A DNA stretch of 64,000 bases from W-Chloroflexi-9 sp045863195 (GTDB lineage: Bacteria > Chloroflexota > Dehalococcoidia > UBA2979). Made by a program: the position numbers and the translations under genes. Below are positions 52,528 to 61,037 of this stretch, piece by piece; the stretch's first letter is position 1, and each line of letters starts with the position of its first letter. Below the pieces are notes generated by a model. It was not told the DNA's origin. It saw nothing but the letters and a program-made list of their open reading frames with translations, and ran no database searches. The DNA is taken from assembly GCA_045863195.1 (NCBI GenBank), contig BTUI01000004.1, forward strand, positions 1-64,000, read 5' to 3'.

Positions 52528-54425
52528 ACGACCGCAACGCGCTGCGCGCGCGCACCATCGACTGGATTACGCGGCTGCCCTTGATTGGCGAGCCGGAGAT
52601 AGGGCGATTACTCGGTGTCAGCGAGCACGACGCCCGCGCGTTTGCCCACGACCTGGTCCGCCTGGGCTGGCTGGAGTCGCTCGAACCCGGCTCGCGGGAA
52701 TTGGATCCACGCCGGCGATATGCCCTCCGTGCAGAGGCCGTGCCAGCGCTGGCGATCGCCATGGGCGTCTCGAAGGTCGAACGTGTGTTGCCGGTACGCC
52801 TCCGCGACACGCTCCATCGCGTAACGCAGTTCGAGATCACCGTGGGCGTTGGCCGCCTGCTTGCGGACCTCGCGGATCATGTGCGACGCAGCGGGCTCGG
52901 AGAGCTCGCGGACGCGCGATCACTCCCGCTGGGGCTGGTCTCACGGGAACAGTGGTGGCTGGCGGGAACGAGCGGGTATGGCTGCCTGCGCGAGGGAACG
53001 CAGTGGGCGCCGTTCCTGGTCGCGTGGGATCGCGCGGCCGCACCCGACGATCATCGCCGGGCTCGCGTCCGCGCGTGGGCCGGCGCCCGGGCGGACGTCG
53101 CACGCCGCTGGGGGCCTGACGGTCTCCCGACGATGTTGCTCGTCTGCCCCGGCGAACGAGAACGGGGGGTGTGGGAACAGGCGCTGCTGAAGCGGCGCGA
53201 AGAAGACCCGTTCACAGCCCCGTCGGTGCTGCTCACCACGCGCGAGGCGCTGCGGGTGGATGGCGTGGGGGGCAGGATCTGGAGACGCCCGGGCGATCGC
53301 GACGCCAGGTTCCTCGTGAAGGCGATCGGCTGGGGCTCCGCGCCGCCGATCGCAACGCCATGGCTCAGCGACAGCCCGGATCGCGTCACCGACCTCGCGC
53401 CCCGGCAGGGCGAGTCGATCCGCGGATGGGCGCGCGCCGAGATGACGCGCCGCGCCGGTGGCCCAATCTGGCGGCGTATCGGCGCGATCGCCGCCGTCCT
53501 CGAGCCAGGCGAGCGGGCGATCGTCGACTGGATCGCACGCTTCGAGCTGCTCGCGGCGGCGGATCTCGCTGCCTTCAGGAACGAATCAGCGGCCCTCGTT
53601 GAACGAAGACTCGAACGGGTCGTTGGTTGCGATCTGGTCCACACCGCTCCACTGAACGACTGGTCGACCTCCGAACGGAAGGTCCGCATTGGCCGCGATC
53701 GCGAAGCACGGTACGTCCTGACCGAGCCGGGGATTCGCTTTCTGGCCGAACGGGCGGATGTTCCGGTCGCCGTATTCAGGGAACGCGGTGGGATCAGGCC
53801 CCGGAAGCGCCGTGATGGTCAGCACGGCGCAGTCCGTCACGTCGAGCACACCATCGGCACGAACCGCGTGCTTGCCCAACTCGCAAGGGACGCTCGGGCG
53901 AGCGGTGGTCGTCTCATCGAAGCGTGCAACGACGCCGAGTCGGTGTGGTCGTTCACCGACTCGCACGACCACGAGTACTGGATTCGCCCTGACGCCTCCG
54001 GGATCGTGGAACTCGGGGGCGAACGGATCCCGTTCCTGTTGGAGTACGACCGGGGCACGCTCGATGCGGGCGACTTCCGGGGAAAGTTCGAGGGGTACGC
54101 GCGTTTCTACGCGCGCAAGGCGTGGCGAGAACGAAACGTGCGCGAGCCGCTGTTGCTCTTCGTCTGCGTTGACGATCGGGCGGAGCGCCGTGTCGTCGAT
54201 GCCGCGAAGGCGGTGTCGTACGTCCTCCCGCTGTTCGCTACGGCGGAATGGCGGCTGACGCAGAAGGAGGGCGGAGCGCTCGGGGGCGTCTGGATGCGAG
54301 TCAGCGAGGGGCTGTTGGTCGGCTCCAGTTCTCCGATGGGGCGCAGTCGGTTCTTTTCCTCGGAGTCCAGCGGCCCTTCAGCCCCTCGCGAGTGCAGAGA
54401 GGAGGAAGAACCAGGATGCCAGTAG
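52524..54425 (+). CDS. Replication-relaxation family protein
   Basis: 633 residues. The N-terminal helices (RARTIDWITRLPLIGEPEIG, then LLGVSEHDARAFAHDLVRLG) look like a winged-helix module; a second such module is near 330-420, and an alpha/beta core is near 440-590 (GRLIEACNDAESVW, RIPFLLEYDRGTLD). This fits the replication-relaxation (Replic_Relax) family of plasmids, which acts at origins. It follows the coupling ATPase by a 4-nt overlap. It is the best available candidate for the DNA-processing factor of transfer, since no classical relaxase is visible. Confidence 0.75.
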   Translation: MNDRNALRARTIDWITRLPLIGEPEIGRLLGVSEHDARAFAHDLVRLGWLESLEPGSRELDPRRRYALRAEAVPALAIAMGVSKVERVLPVRLRDTLHRVTQFEITVGVGRLLADLADHVRRSGLGELADARSLPLGLVSREQWWLAGTSGYGCLREGTQWAPFLVAWDRAAAPDDHRRARVRAWAGARADVARRWGPDGLPTMLLVCPGERERGVWEQALLKRREEDPFTAPSVLLTTREALRVDGVGGRIWRRPGDRDARFLVKAIGWGSAPPIATPWLSDSPDRVTDLAPRQGESIRGWARAEMTRRAGGPIWRRIGAIAAVLEPGERAIVDWIARFELLAAADLAAFRNESAALVERRLERVVGCDLVHTAPLNDWSTSERKVRIGRDREARYVLTEPGIRFLAERADVPVAVFRERGGIRPRKRRDGQHGAVRHVEHTIGTNRVLAQLARDARASGGRLIEACNDAESVWSFTDSHDHEYWIRPDASGIVELGGERIPFLLEYDRGTLDAGDFRGKFEGYARFYARKAWRERNVREPLLLFVCVDDRAERRVVDAAKAVSYVLPLFATAEWRLTQKEGGALGGVWMRVSEGLLVGSSSPMGRSRFFSSESSGPSAPRECREEEEPGCQ

Positions 54426-54631
54426 AGGATCGGATCGCGGTCGATGTTGAAACCGCCGCTGAAATGCTCGGGATTTCTCGGGGCGCGCTCTACCCGCTCG
54501 TGATGTCTGGCGACGTGCCGTCGTTCAAGATCGGCCGGCGTCGGCTTGTTCCTATCGCCGGGCTCCGCGAGTGGGCGGCTACGCAGATAGATGCCGACGG
54601 GCAGGTAGATCCGGCCCGCGCCGTCCACTAG
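54416..54631 (+). CDS. Small MerR/excisionase-type HTH protein
   Basis: 71 residues with a helix-turn-helix of the HTH_17 excisionase type (VDVETAAEMLGISRGALYPL, then VPSFKIGRRRLVPIAGLREW). GAGAGGAGG precedes the ATG, which overlaps the upstream stop by 10 nt. Lying directly before the integrase gene, it is a good candidate for the recombination directionality factor (Xis), or an operon-end regulator. Confidence 0.8.
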   Translation: MPVEDRIAVDVETAAEMLGISRGALYPLVMSGDVPSFKIGRRRLVPIAGLREWAATQIDADGQVDPARAVH

Positions 54632-54812
54632 CTCCGGGCGCCGTCACGCGGGTCGTGTCAGAGCCGGCTACAGGTCTGAACGGCGAGTCGTATCGTGTGA
54701 CTTCCTGCATCGCGCTCTCGCGCGCATGAGGTAGTTCATGGGGATCGGAGCAACGGATGGGGTTCGTCAACACGGTTCGCCGAGTGCGGCGGTGCGGAGG
54801 GAGGGAGATGAC

Positions 54813-56003
54813 ATGAGCGGAGAACGACAGCCGAGGCGGCGAGCCTTGGGCGAAGGAAGCATCTATCAAAGAGCGGACGGGAAGTGGGTCGTGGCGCTCA
54901 GCCTCGGCTACAGAGCCGGGGGGAAGCGCTACAGGCGCCGGTCGATCGCGCCGACGATGGCGGCGGCCACCGTGCGGCTGGAGAAGATGCGCGCGGAGGC
55001 CGGACTTGGTCTCGACGCGGCGTCCGAGCGGTGGACAGTCGGTGAGTGGTTGCAGCGCTGGCTGGACACCGAGGTAAAGATGACCCTGCGCCCGCGTACG
55101 CATGAGCAGTACGCGAGCGTGTGTAAGGGGCACCTGATTCCCGCCGTTGGGCACCGTAAGTTACGGGCGCTCACGCCGACCGATGTTCGGGCGTACATGC
55201 AGATGAAGCTGGATGCCGAGCTCAGCCCGAGGACTGTGGCGAACCACCACATCATCCTGCGTCGCGCGCTGGAGATCGCCTTCCGCTACGGCTACGTCGA
55301 GAAGAACGTCGCGAGGTTGGTGAGCGCCCCGCGGTCGAGACGGTACAAGGTCGAGCCGCTCACGCCCGAGGAGATGAAGAGGTTCATCGCGACGTGCCAG
55401 GGACATCCGCTCAATCCACTGTTCGTCGTGCTCAGTGCGACGGGGATGAGGATCGGGGAAGCCCTGGGACTCTCGTGGAAGCACATCGACCTCGATGCAG
55501 GCACGGTTCGCATCGATCAGATGCTGTACCGCACACCGCTTGCGTCCCGTGAGGATGGTGTGATGTTCGCGCTCGGGGAGCCGAAGACGGACAAGAGCCG
55601 TCGCACGCTCGCCATTCCGGCCGGAGCGGTCGCCGTTCTGCGGGCGCACCGGACGAAGGAAGTCGAGCGCCGGCTCGCGGCGGCGGTATGGCTGAACCAG
55701 TGGGACCTCGCGTTCACGGGTGAACAGGGGGTTCCGCTCAGCGACCGCATGGTGCGCTACGAGTTCCAGGATCTCCTGAAGAAGGCCGAGATCACCGGAC
55801 GTCGCATCCGGCTACACGACCTTCGCCACGGGGCCGCCACCTACATGTTGGCTCAGGGAGTGCCGATGAAGGTGGTGCAGGAAGTCCTGGGCCATTCTCA
55901 GATGAGCATCACCTCGGACACGTACTCCCACGTCCTCCCCGAGCTCCAGCGGGAGGCTGCCGACCGCCTCGGAGATGTGCTCTTCGGCGGCTCGGCAGGC
56001 TAG
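54813..56003 (+). CDS. Tyrosine-family site-specific integrase
   Basis: 396 residues with an AP2-like arm-binding N-terminus (RRALGEGSIYQRADGKWVVA), a SAM-like core-binding domain (WTVGEWLQRWLDTEVK) and the catalytic domain: first Arg in TGMRIGEAL, HDLRHGAAT, LGHSQ and the tyrosine in SDTYSHV. The ATG at 54813 has GGAGGGAG. A 180-nt gap with no gene separates it from the HTH gene. It converges on nrdJ, defining the right end of the element; it would catalyse integration and excision. Confidence 0.95.
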   Translation: MSGERQPRRRALGEGSIYQRADGKWVVALSLGYRAGGKRYRRRSIAPTMAAATVRLEKMRAEAGLGLDAASERWTVGEWLQRWLDTEVKMTLRPRTHEQYASVCKGHLIPAVGHRKLRALTPTDVRAYMQMKLDAELSPRTVANHHIILRRALEIAFRYGYVEKNVARLVSAPRSRRYKVEPLTPEEMKRFIATCQGHPLNPLFVVLSATGMRIGEALGLSWKHIDLDAGTVRIDQMLYRTPLASREDGVMFALGEPKTDKSRRTLAIPAGAVAVLRAHRTKEVERRLAAAVWLNQWDLAFTGEQGVPLSDRMVRYEFQDLLKKAEITGRRIRLHDLRHGAATYMLAQGVPMKVVQEVLGHSQMSITSDTYSHVLPELQREAADRLGDVLFGGSAG

Positions 56004-56079
56004 TGGCCTCCTAGTGGCCTCCTGACGCCCCTCTAGTGATTCCAGCGCGACACGAATCCCCAGTCATTTCAAGGGATTC
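56001..56079. other. Element/chromosome junction with direct and inverted repeats (attR candidate)
   Basis: TAGTGGCCTCC is repeated in tandem (56,001-56,011 and 56,012-56,022), starting at the integrase stop codon. A hairpin follows (GAATCCC 56,054-56,060 and GGGATTC 56,073-56,079) and touches the nrdJ stop at 56,080-56,082. No tRNA gene is here. I infer that the crossover lies in this stretch or in the nrdJ 3' end, and that a matching copy lies left of the window. Confidence 0.5.
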
Positions 56080-59000
56080 CTAGCTACAACCGCTCGTCGC
56101 GCCGCAGTTCATGCACTTCAGGCAGGTGCCGTTGCGCACCATCATCAGCTGGCCGCACTCGCCACAGGGGTCGCCCTCGAAGCCCTTCTGGCGGGCCTCC
56201 TCGCGCGCCGTGAGCGGGCGCGCGCTGGTAGCGGCCGCCACGGCGACGCCACCCGCCGAGGCGGCGACCGCGCCGTCCGATGCCGCGAAGGCGACCGCGA
56301 CGGGCTGCGGGACCACCGGCGCCGGCGCGACCGGCGTCGAGGGCGTCACCACCGCCACCGGGGCGGCGTACGCCTCGGTGGCCGGGGCGACGACGGCCGG
56401 GACGTGGTCCGCGACCGGGTCCGTGTCCGCCTCGAGCTCGCTCGGGCCCACGTGCGCCATGTCGTCGCGGCCCAGGTAGGCCACGGCGAGCTCGCGGAAG
56501 ATGTAGTCGATGATCGAGGACGAGAACTTGATGCGGTCGTGGCCCTGCACCATGCCCATCGGCTCGAACTTCGTGAAGACGAAGGTGTCGACGAACTTCT
56601 CCAGCGGCACCCCGTACTGCAGGCCCATGGACACGGCGATGGCGAAGCAGTTCATCAGGCTGCGGAACGCCGCGCCGTCCTTCGCCGTGTCCACGAAGAT
56701 CTCGCCGAGCTCGCCGTTCGCGTACTCGCCGGTGTGGATGTAGATCGTGTGCCCGCCGACCTTCGCCTTCTGCGTGTAGCCGGAGCGACGATCCGGGAGC
56801 CGCAGCCGCTCGCCTCGGGCGGGGCCGCCGGCCGTCACCGTGCGTGACGCCTGCAGCGCGACCATGCGCTCCGCCGCCGCGATCACGGCCGCGGCCTGCG
56901 AGGCGGTGTCGTCGTCCGTCTCCTCCACGTCGTCGTCCACGTCCTCGCCGGAGAGGGAGGAGAGCGGCTGGCTCAACTTGGAGCCGTCGCGGTAGAGGGC
57001 CAGGGCCTTCACGCCGGTCTCGGCGGCGGCCATGTAGACGTCCTTGACCTCCTGGACGGTCGCCTCCATCGGCATGTTGATCGTCTTGGAGATGGCGCCG
57101 GAGAGGAACGGCTGTGCCGCGGCCAGGATGCGCACGTGGGCCATCGCCTCAATGAAGCGCGTGCCGTACTTGCCGCACTTGTTCGCGCAGTCGAAGACCG
57201 GGTAGTGCTCCGCCTTCAGGTGCGGCGCACCCTCCGTGGTCATCCGGCCGAGGATGACATCGTTCGCCTCCTCGATCTCCTCGCGGGAGAAGCCGAGCGC
57301 CTCCAGCAGCGGCTGCGCCATCTGCGCGTCCGTGAGGCCGAGGGTGTGGCGGCAGAAGTCCTCGCCCAGGGTGTAGCGGTTGAAGACGAAGGCGATGTGG
57401 AAGGCGGTCTTGAGCGCCTCCTCCACCGTGGCGATCGCCTCGGGCGTGAAGCCGCGCGCGGCGAGCGTGTCGCGGTTGATGTGCGGCGCGCCAGCCAGCG
57501 TCTGCGTGCCGGCCGCGTACGTCACGATGTCCGAGATCTGCTGCGATGTGTACCCGAGCCGCTTGAGGGCGGTGGGGACCGACTCGTTGATGATGCGGAA
57601 GTAGCCGCCGCCGGCGAGCTTCTTGAACTTCACCAGCGAGAAGTCCGGCTCCACGCCGGTGGTGTCGCAGTCCATCAGCAGGCCGATGGTGCCGGTGGGG
57701 GCGATGAGCGTGGTCTGCGCGTTGCGGTAGCCCCAGCGCTCGCCGAGTTCCAGCGCGCGGTCCCATGCGCGGTGCGCCGCCTCCAGCAGGTCGGTCGGGC
57801 ACGACTCCTGGTCGAGCGCGACCGGGAAGACGGTCAGCCCCTCGTACTCCGCGCGCGGCGCGGCGTAGGCGGCGCGGCGGTGGTTGCGGATCACCCGCAG
57901 CATCGCCTCGCGGTTCTCGCCGAAGCGCGGGAAGGCGCCGAGTTCGCCGGCCATCTCCGCGGAGGTGGCGTACGAGCGGCCGGTGAGGATCGCGGTGAGC
58001 GCACCCGCCCACGCCAGCGCCTCCGGCGAGTCGTACGGGATGCCCTCCAGCATGAGCAGCGTGCCGAGGTTGGCGTAGCCCAGGCCGAGCGTGCGGTAGT
58101 CGTAGGACAGCCGCGCGATGTCGTAGGAGGGGAACTGCGCCATCGCCACGGAGATCTCCAGGACGATCGTCCAGAGGCGGGTGGCGTGCTCGTAGGCCGG
58201 CAGGTCGAACTCGCCGGTCTCCAGGTCGGTGAAGGTGAGCAGGTTCAGGGACGCCAGGTTGCAGGCGGTGTCGTCCAGGAACATGTACTCGGAGCAGGGG
58301 TTGGAGCCGTTGATCGGGCCGCCGGCCGGGCTCGTGTGCCACTCGTTGATCGTGGTGTCGAACTGCAGGCCGGGGTCGGCGCTCTGCCACGCGGCGAGGG
58401 CGATGCGGTCCCACAGGTCGCGCGCCGGCATGGTCTTCGTGACCTTGCCGTCCGTGCGGCGGGTCAGGTTCCACGGCCGGTCGAGGCGCACCGCCTCGAT
58501 GAACTCGCTGGTGACGCGGACGGAGTTGTTGGAGTTCTGGCCGGAGACGGTCTGGTACGCCTCGCCCTGCCAGTCGGTGTCGAACTCCGCGAAGTCCAGC
58601 GTGCGGACGCCCTGCTCCGCGAGTTGCAGCACGCGGACGATGAAGCCCTCCGTCACGCCGTCGCGGCGGGCGCGGTTCACGGCCTTGCGCAGCGCGCGGT
58701 TGGCGGCGAGGTCGGTGCCGCCGAGGTCGGCGTCGGTCGCGGCCTCGAAGATGGTGGTGAGGTGGCGACGGGTGACGGCGGCGCCGGTGACGAGCGCGGC
58801 GACCTTCTGCTCCTCGCGCACCTTCCAGTCGATGAACGTCTCCACGTCCGGGTGGTCGGCGTTCAGGATCACCATCTTGGCGGCGCGACGCGTGGTGCCG
58901 CCGGACTTGATCGCCCCGGCGGCGCGGTCACCGATCTTCAGGAACGACATCAGGCCGGAGGACTTCCCGCCGCCGGAGAGCGGCTCGTTCTCGCCGCGGA

Positions 59001-59688
59001 TGCCGGAGAAGTTGGAGCCGGTGCCGGAGCCGTACTTGAAGATGCGCGCCTCGCGCGTCCAGAGGTCCATGATGCCGCCGGGGTTCACCAGGTCGTCCGT
59101 GACGGACTGGATGAAGCAGGCGTGCGGCTGCGGGCGCTCGTAGGCGTTCGTGGAGTCCACGACCTTGCCGGTCTCCGGGTCCACGTAAGAGTGGCCCTGG
59201 GCCGGGCCGGTGATGCCGTATGCCCAGTGCAGGCCGGTGTTGAACCACTGCGGCGAGTTCGGCGCGGCCATCTGGCGCGCCATCATGTAGCAGAGCTCGT
59301 CATAGAACGCGCGGGCGTCCTCCTCCGAGTCGAAGTAGCCGCCCTTCCAGCCCCAGTACGTCCACGTGCCGGCGAGGCGGTGGAAGGTCTGGCGGGCGTC
59401 CGTCTCGCCGATCATCTCGGAGCCGGGCGCGGGCACGCGCCGCTGCAGCCAGGACGGCACGCCGTCCTCGGTGACCGCGACGGTGAGCGACGGCACCCCC
59501 GCCTTGCGGAAGTACTTCTGCGCCATGATGTCCGTGGCGACCTGGGAGAACTGCTCCGGCATGTCGATGTCGCGCGCCTCGAACACCACGGAGCCGTCCG
59601 GGTTGACGATCCGCGAGGTGCGCTTCGCGAACGGGATGCCCGCGTAGGGGCTGTGTCCGGCGGTCGTGAAACGGCGGGTGATACGCAT
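56080..59688 (-). CDS. nrdJ: Vitamin B12-dependent (class II) ribonucleotide reductase
   Basis: 1,202 residues reducing ribonucleotides to deoxyribonucleotides with adenosylcobalamin. NrdJ blocks include AAPNSPQWFNTGLHWAYG, the substrate-site cysteine in QPHACFIQSV, GTGSNFSGIRGE, NPCSEYMFLDDTACNLASLN and PTGTIGLLMDCDTTGVEPD. The C-terminus is a zinc-type tail (CGECGQLMMVRNGTCLKCMN) joined by an Ala/Val/Pro-rich linker of about 80 residues. The ATG at 59688 opens MRITRRFT, a usual NrdJ start. First gene of the flank, with a NrdR-like site upstream. Confidence 0.95.
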   Translation of the reverse strand: MRITRRFTTAGHSPYAGIPFAKRTSRIVNPDGSVVFEARDIDMPEQFSQVATDIMAQKYFRKAGVPSLTVAVTEDGVPSWLQRRVPAPGSEMIGETDARQTFHRLAGTWTYWGWKGGYFDSEEDARAFYDELCYMMARQMAAPNSPQWFNTGLHWAYGITGPAQGHSYVDPETGKVVDSTNAYERPQPHACFIQSVTDDLVNPGGIMDLWTREARIFKYGSGTGSNFSGIRGENEPLSGGGKSSGLMSFLKIGDRAAGAIKSGGTTRRAAKMVILNADHPDVETFIDWKVREEQKVAALVTGAAVTRRHLTTIFEAATDADLGGTDLAANRALRKAVNRARRDGVTEGFIVRVLQLAEQGVRTLDFAEFDTDWQGEAYQTVSGQNSNNSVRVTSEFIEAVRLDRPWNLTRRTDGKVTKTMPARDLWDRIALAAWQSADPGLQFDTTINEWHTSPAGGPINGSNPCSEYMFLDDTACNLASLNLLTFTDLETGEFDLPAYEHATRLWTIVLEISVAMAQFPSYDIARLSYDYRTLGLGYANLGTLLMLEGIPYDSPEALAWAGALTAILTGRSYATSAEMAGELGAFPRFGENREAMLRVIRNHRRAAYAAPRAEYEGLTVFPVALDQESCPTDLLEAAHRAWDRALELGERWGYRNAQTTLIAPTGTIGLLMDCDTTGVEPDFSLVKFKKLAGGGYFRIINESVPTALKRLGYTSQQISDIVTYAAGTQTLAGAPHINRDTLAARGFTPEAIATVEEALKTAFHIAFVFNRYTLGEDFCRHTLGLTDAQMAQPLLEALGFSREEIEEANDVILGRMTTEGAPHLKAEHYPVFDCANKCGKYGTRFIEAMAHVRILAAAQPFLSGAISKTINMPMEATVQEVKDVYMAAAETGVKALALYRDGSKLSQPLSSLSGEDVDDDVEETDDDTASQAAAVIAAAERMVALQASRTVTAGGPARGERLRLPDRRSGYTQKAKVGGHTIYIHTGEYANGELGEIFVDTAKDGAAFRSLMNCFAIAVSMGLQYGVPLEKFVDTFVFTKFEPMGMVQGHDRIKFSSSIIDYIFRELAVAYLGRDDMAHVGPSELEADTDPVADHVPAVVAPATEAYAAPVAVVTPSTPVAPAPVVPQPVAVAFAASDGAVAASAGGVAVAAATSARPLTAREEARQKGFEGDPCGECGQLMMVRNGTCLKCMNCGATSGCS

Positions 59689-59761
59689 CGGGGGGACCTT
59701 CCAGGCAGCGATCTCGTGTCCGACGCGGGGCCCAGATCTTGTGGGTGGGAGTGCGGTTCGA

Positions 59762-59777
59762 ACACTACATATTGTGG
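59762..59777. promoter_or_regulatory. NrdR-box-like site upstream of nrdJ
   Basis: On the plus strand ACACTACATATTGTGG, i.e. CCACAATATGTAGTGT towards nrdJ, closely follows the NrdR consensus ACACwATATATwGTGT. It lies about 75 nt upstream of the ATG, just downstream of a TATACC (-10-like, 59,784-59,789 on the minus strand), where a repressor would block transcription. A second tandem box is not clear. Confidence 0.75.
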
Positions 59778-59789
59778 TAAACGGTATAG

Positions 59790-60069
59790 GTGCGTCATCA
59801 CTTATTCGGAGACGCTTGGCCATCCTACGCCGCTGGTCGGGCGTGTCAATACACCTGCTGACACCCATGAGCAGATGTGATGGCGCAGCGCATGATCAGT
59901 TCTGGCTAGCGGCCATCGAGGCGAGACTCGTGATCCAACCGATAACGAGTCAAGACCGAATCTGCGGGTGAACCCTGATCCGCTCCGACACCGGTCGAGG
60001 CACTTCGGGAGCACCTCGATCAACCGTGCGAAGGTCGCCCGGCTAGCGAGGGTCGGGGCGGGCCGCTCG
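59790..60069. other. Intergenic region upstream of nrdJ, no gene seen
   Basis: Between the nrdJ promoter and the end of the carboxypeptidase gene, 280 bp contain no credible frame, no tRNA and no strong repeat. It probably holds nrdJ upstream promoter sequence and the 3' end of the leftward chromosomal transcript. Confidence 0.6.
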
Positions 60070-61035
60070 CTACTCCGGCCAGGTGTGCGCGGCGTACGCC
60101 CACTCGATCAGGGCGATCGAGTCCTCCGCGCGCATCGGCGCGTCGAGGATGACGACGATGACGCGGTGGCCGTCCCGGACGGCGGTGGCGGCGAAGGTGC
60201 GGCCCGCGCGCTCGGTGAAGCCGGTCTTCACGCCGTCCACCCCCGGGGTGTAGTTGAGCAGGGGGTTGTGGTTGTAGAGGTCGAACTCCCGCTCGGCGCC
60301 GTCCGCGCCGACGCCCATCACCACGATCTGCTCCGTGCCGACCACCTCCCGCAGCGCCTCGATGGACATGAGGTACCGCGCGATCAGGGCGAGGTCGTAG
60401 GCGCTGCTGTAGTGGCCGTCCTGCGAGTAGCCGTGCGCGTTCATGAAGTGCGTGTCCTGGAGGCCGAGGCGGGCGGCGAGCACGTTCATGGCGTCCACAA
60501 ACGCTTCGTCCGAGCCGGCGATGTGCCGCCCGAGGACGATGGCGGCGTCATTGCCAGAGACGAGCATCAGGCCAAGGAGCAGGTCGCGGACCGTCAGCTG
60601 GTCGCCCGGCTCCAGCCCCATCGTGCTGCTGTCCCAGTCCAGGTCCCAGTGGTGGATGTCGGAGGTGAAGACGGCGTCCATGCTCGCGTTCTCCGCGACG
60701 AGGATGGCGGTCGCCATCTTTGTCACGCTCGCCGGCTCGCGCCGCTCGTGGGCGTTTCGTTCGTAGAGGACGGCCATGGAGTCGCCGTCCATGACGATGG
60801 CCGCGCCGGCCGAGATCTCCGGGAACGGGACGCCTCCCACCGGTGTGGGCGCCTTCGCGCCGGGCTCGGGCGCCTGGAGGCCGAGCGGCGCGTCCGGCTC
60901 CGCGTCCTCCGCCGCGATCACGGTCGCGCTCGGGACGGGCGTCGCTGCGCCCTCGGTGTGGCCGCAGGCGGCGAGGGCGAGCGCGAGCAGCGCGGTCGCG
61001 AGGAGGGCGGGGACGGAGCGCGGCGTCCCCCGCAC
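60070..61035 (-). CDS. D-alanyl-D-alanine carboxypeptidase lipoprotein (peptidase S11)
   Basis: 321 residues with a lipoprotein signal (lipobox LAAC) and the three penicillin-binding motifs: SVTK (SxxK), SGN (SxN) in LMLVSGNDAAI, and KTG in GVDGVKTGFTERAG. It trims the terminal D-Ala of peptidoglycan stems outside the membrane. I start at the GTG at 61035, 2 nt after the stop of the aminopeptidase gene; the frame upstream of it is shadow. No C-terminal PBP5-type anchor domain is present, so the lipid is the anchor. Confidence 0.9.
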   Translation of the reverse strand: MRGTPRSVPALLATALLALALAACGHTEGAATPVPSATVIAAEDAEPDAPLGLQAPEPGAKAPTPVGGVPFPEISAGAAIVMDGDSMAVLYERNAHERREPASVTKMATAILVAENASMDAVFTSDIHHWDLDWDSSTMGLEPGDQLTVRDLLLGLMLVSGNDAAIVLGRHIAGSDEAFVDAMNVLAARLGLQDTHFMNAHGYSQDGHYSSAYDLALIARYLMSIEALREVVGTEQIVVMGVGADGAEREFDLYNHNPLLNYTPGVDGVKTGFTERAGRTFAATAVRDGHRVIVVILDAPMRAEDSIALIEWAYAAHTWPE

Positions 61036-61037
61036 GG

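Noticed and set aside
57136..59880. A very long open frame (over 900 codons) on the plus strand opposite nrdJ
   Set aside because: It mirrors the nrdJ codons, lacks a ribosome site and has Arg/Ala/Val-rich shadow composition; nrdJ on the minus strand explains the sequence fully.
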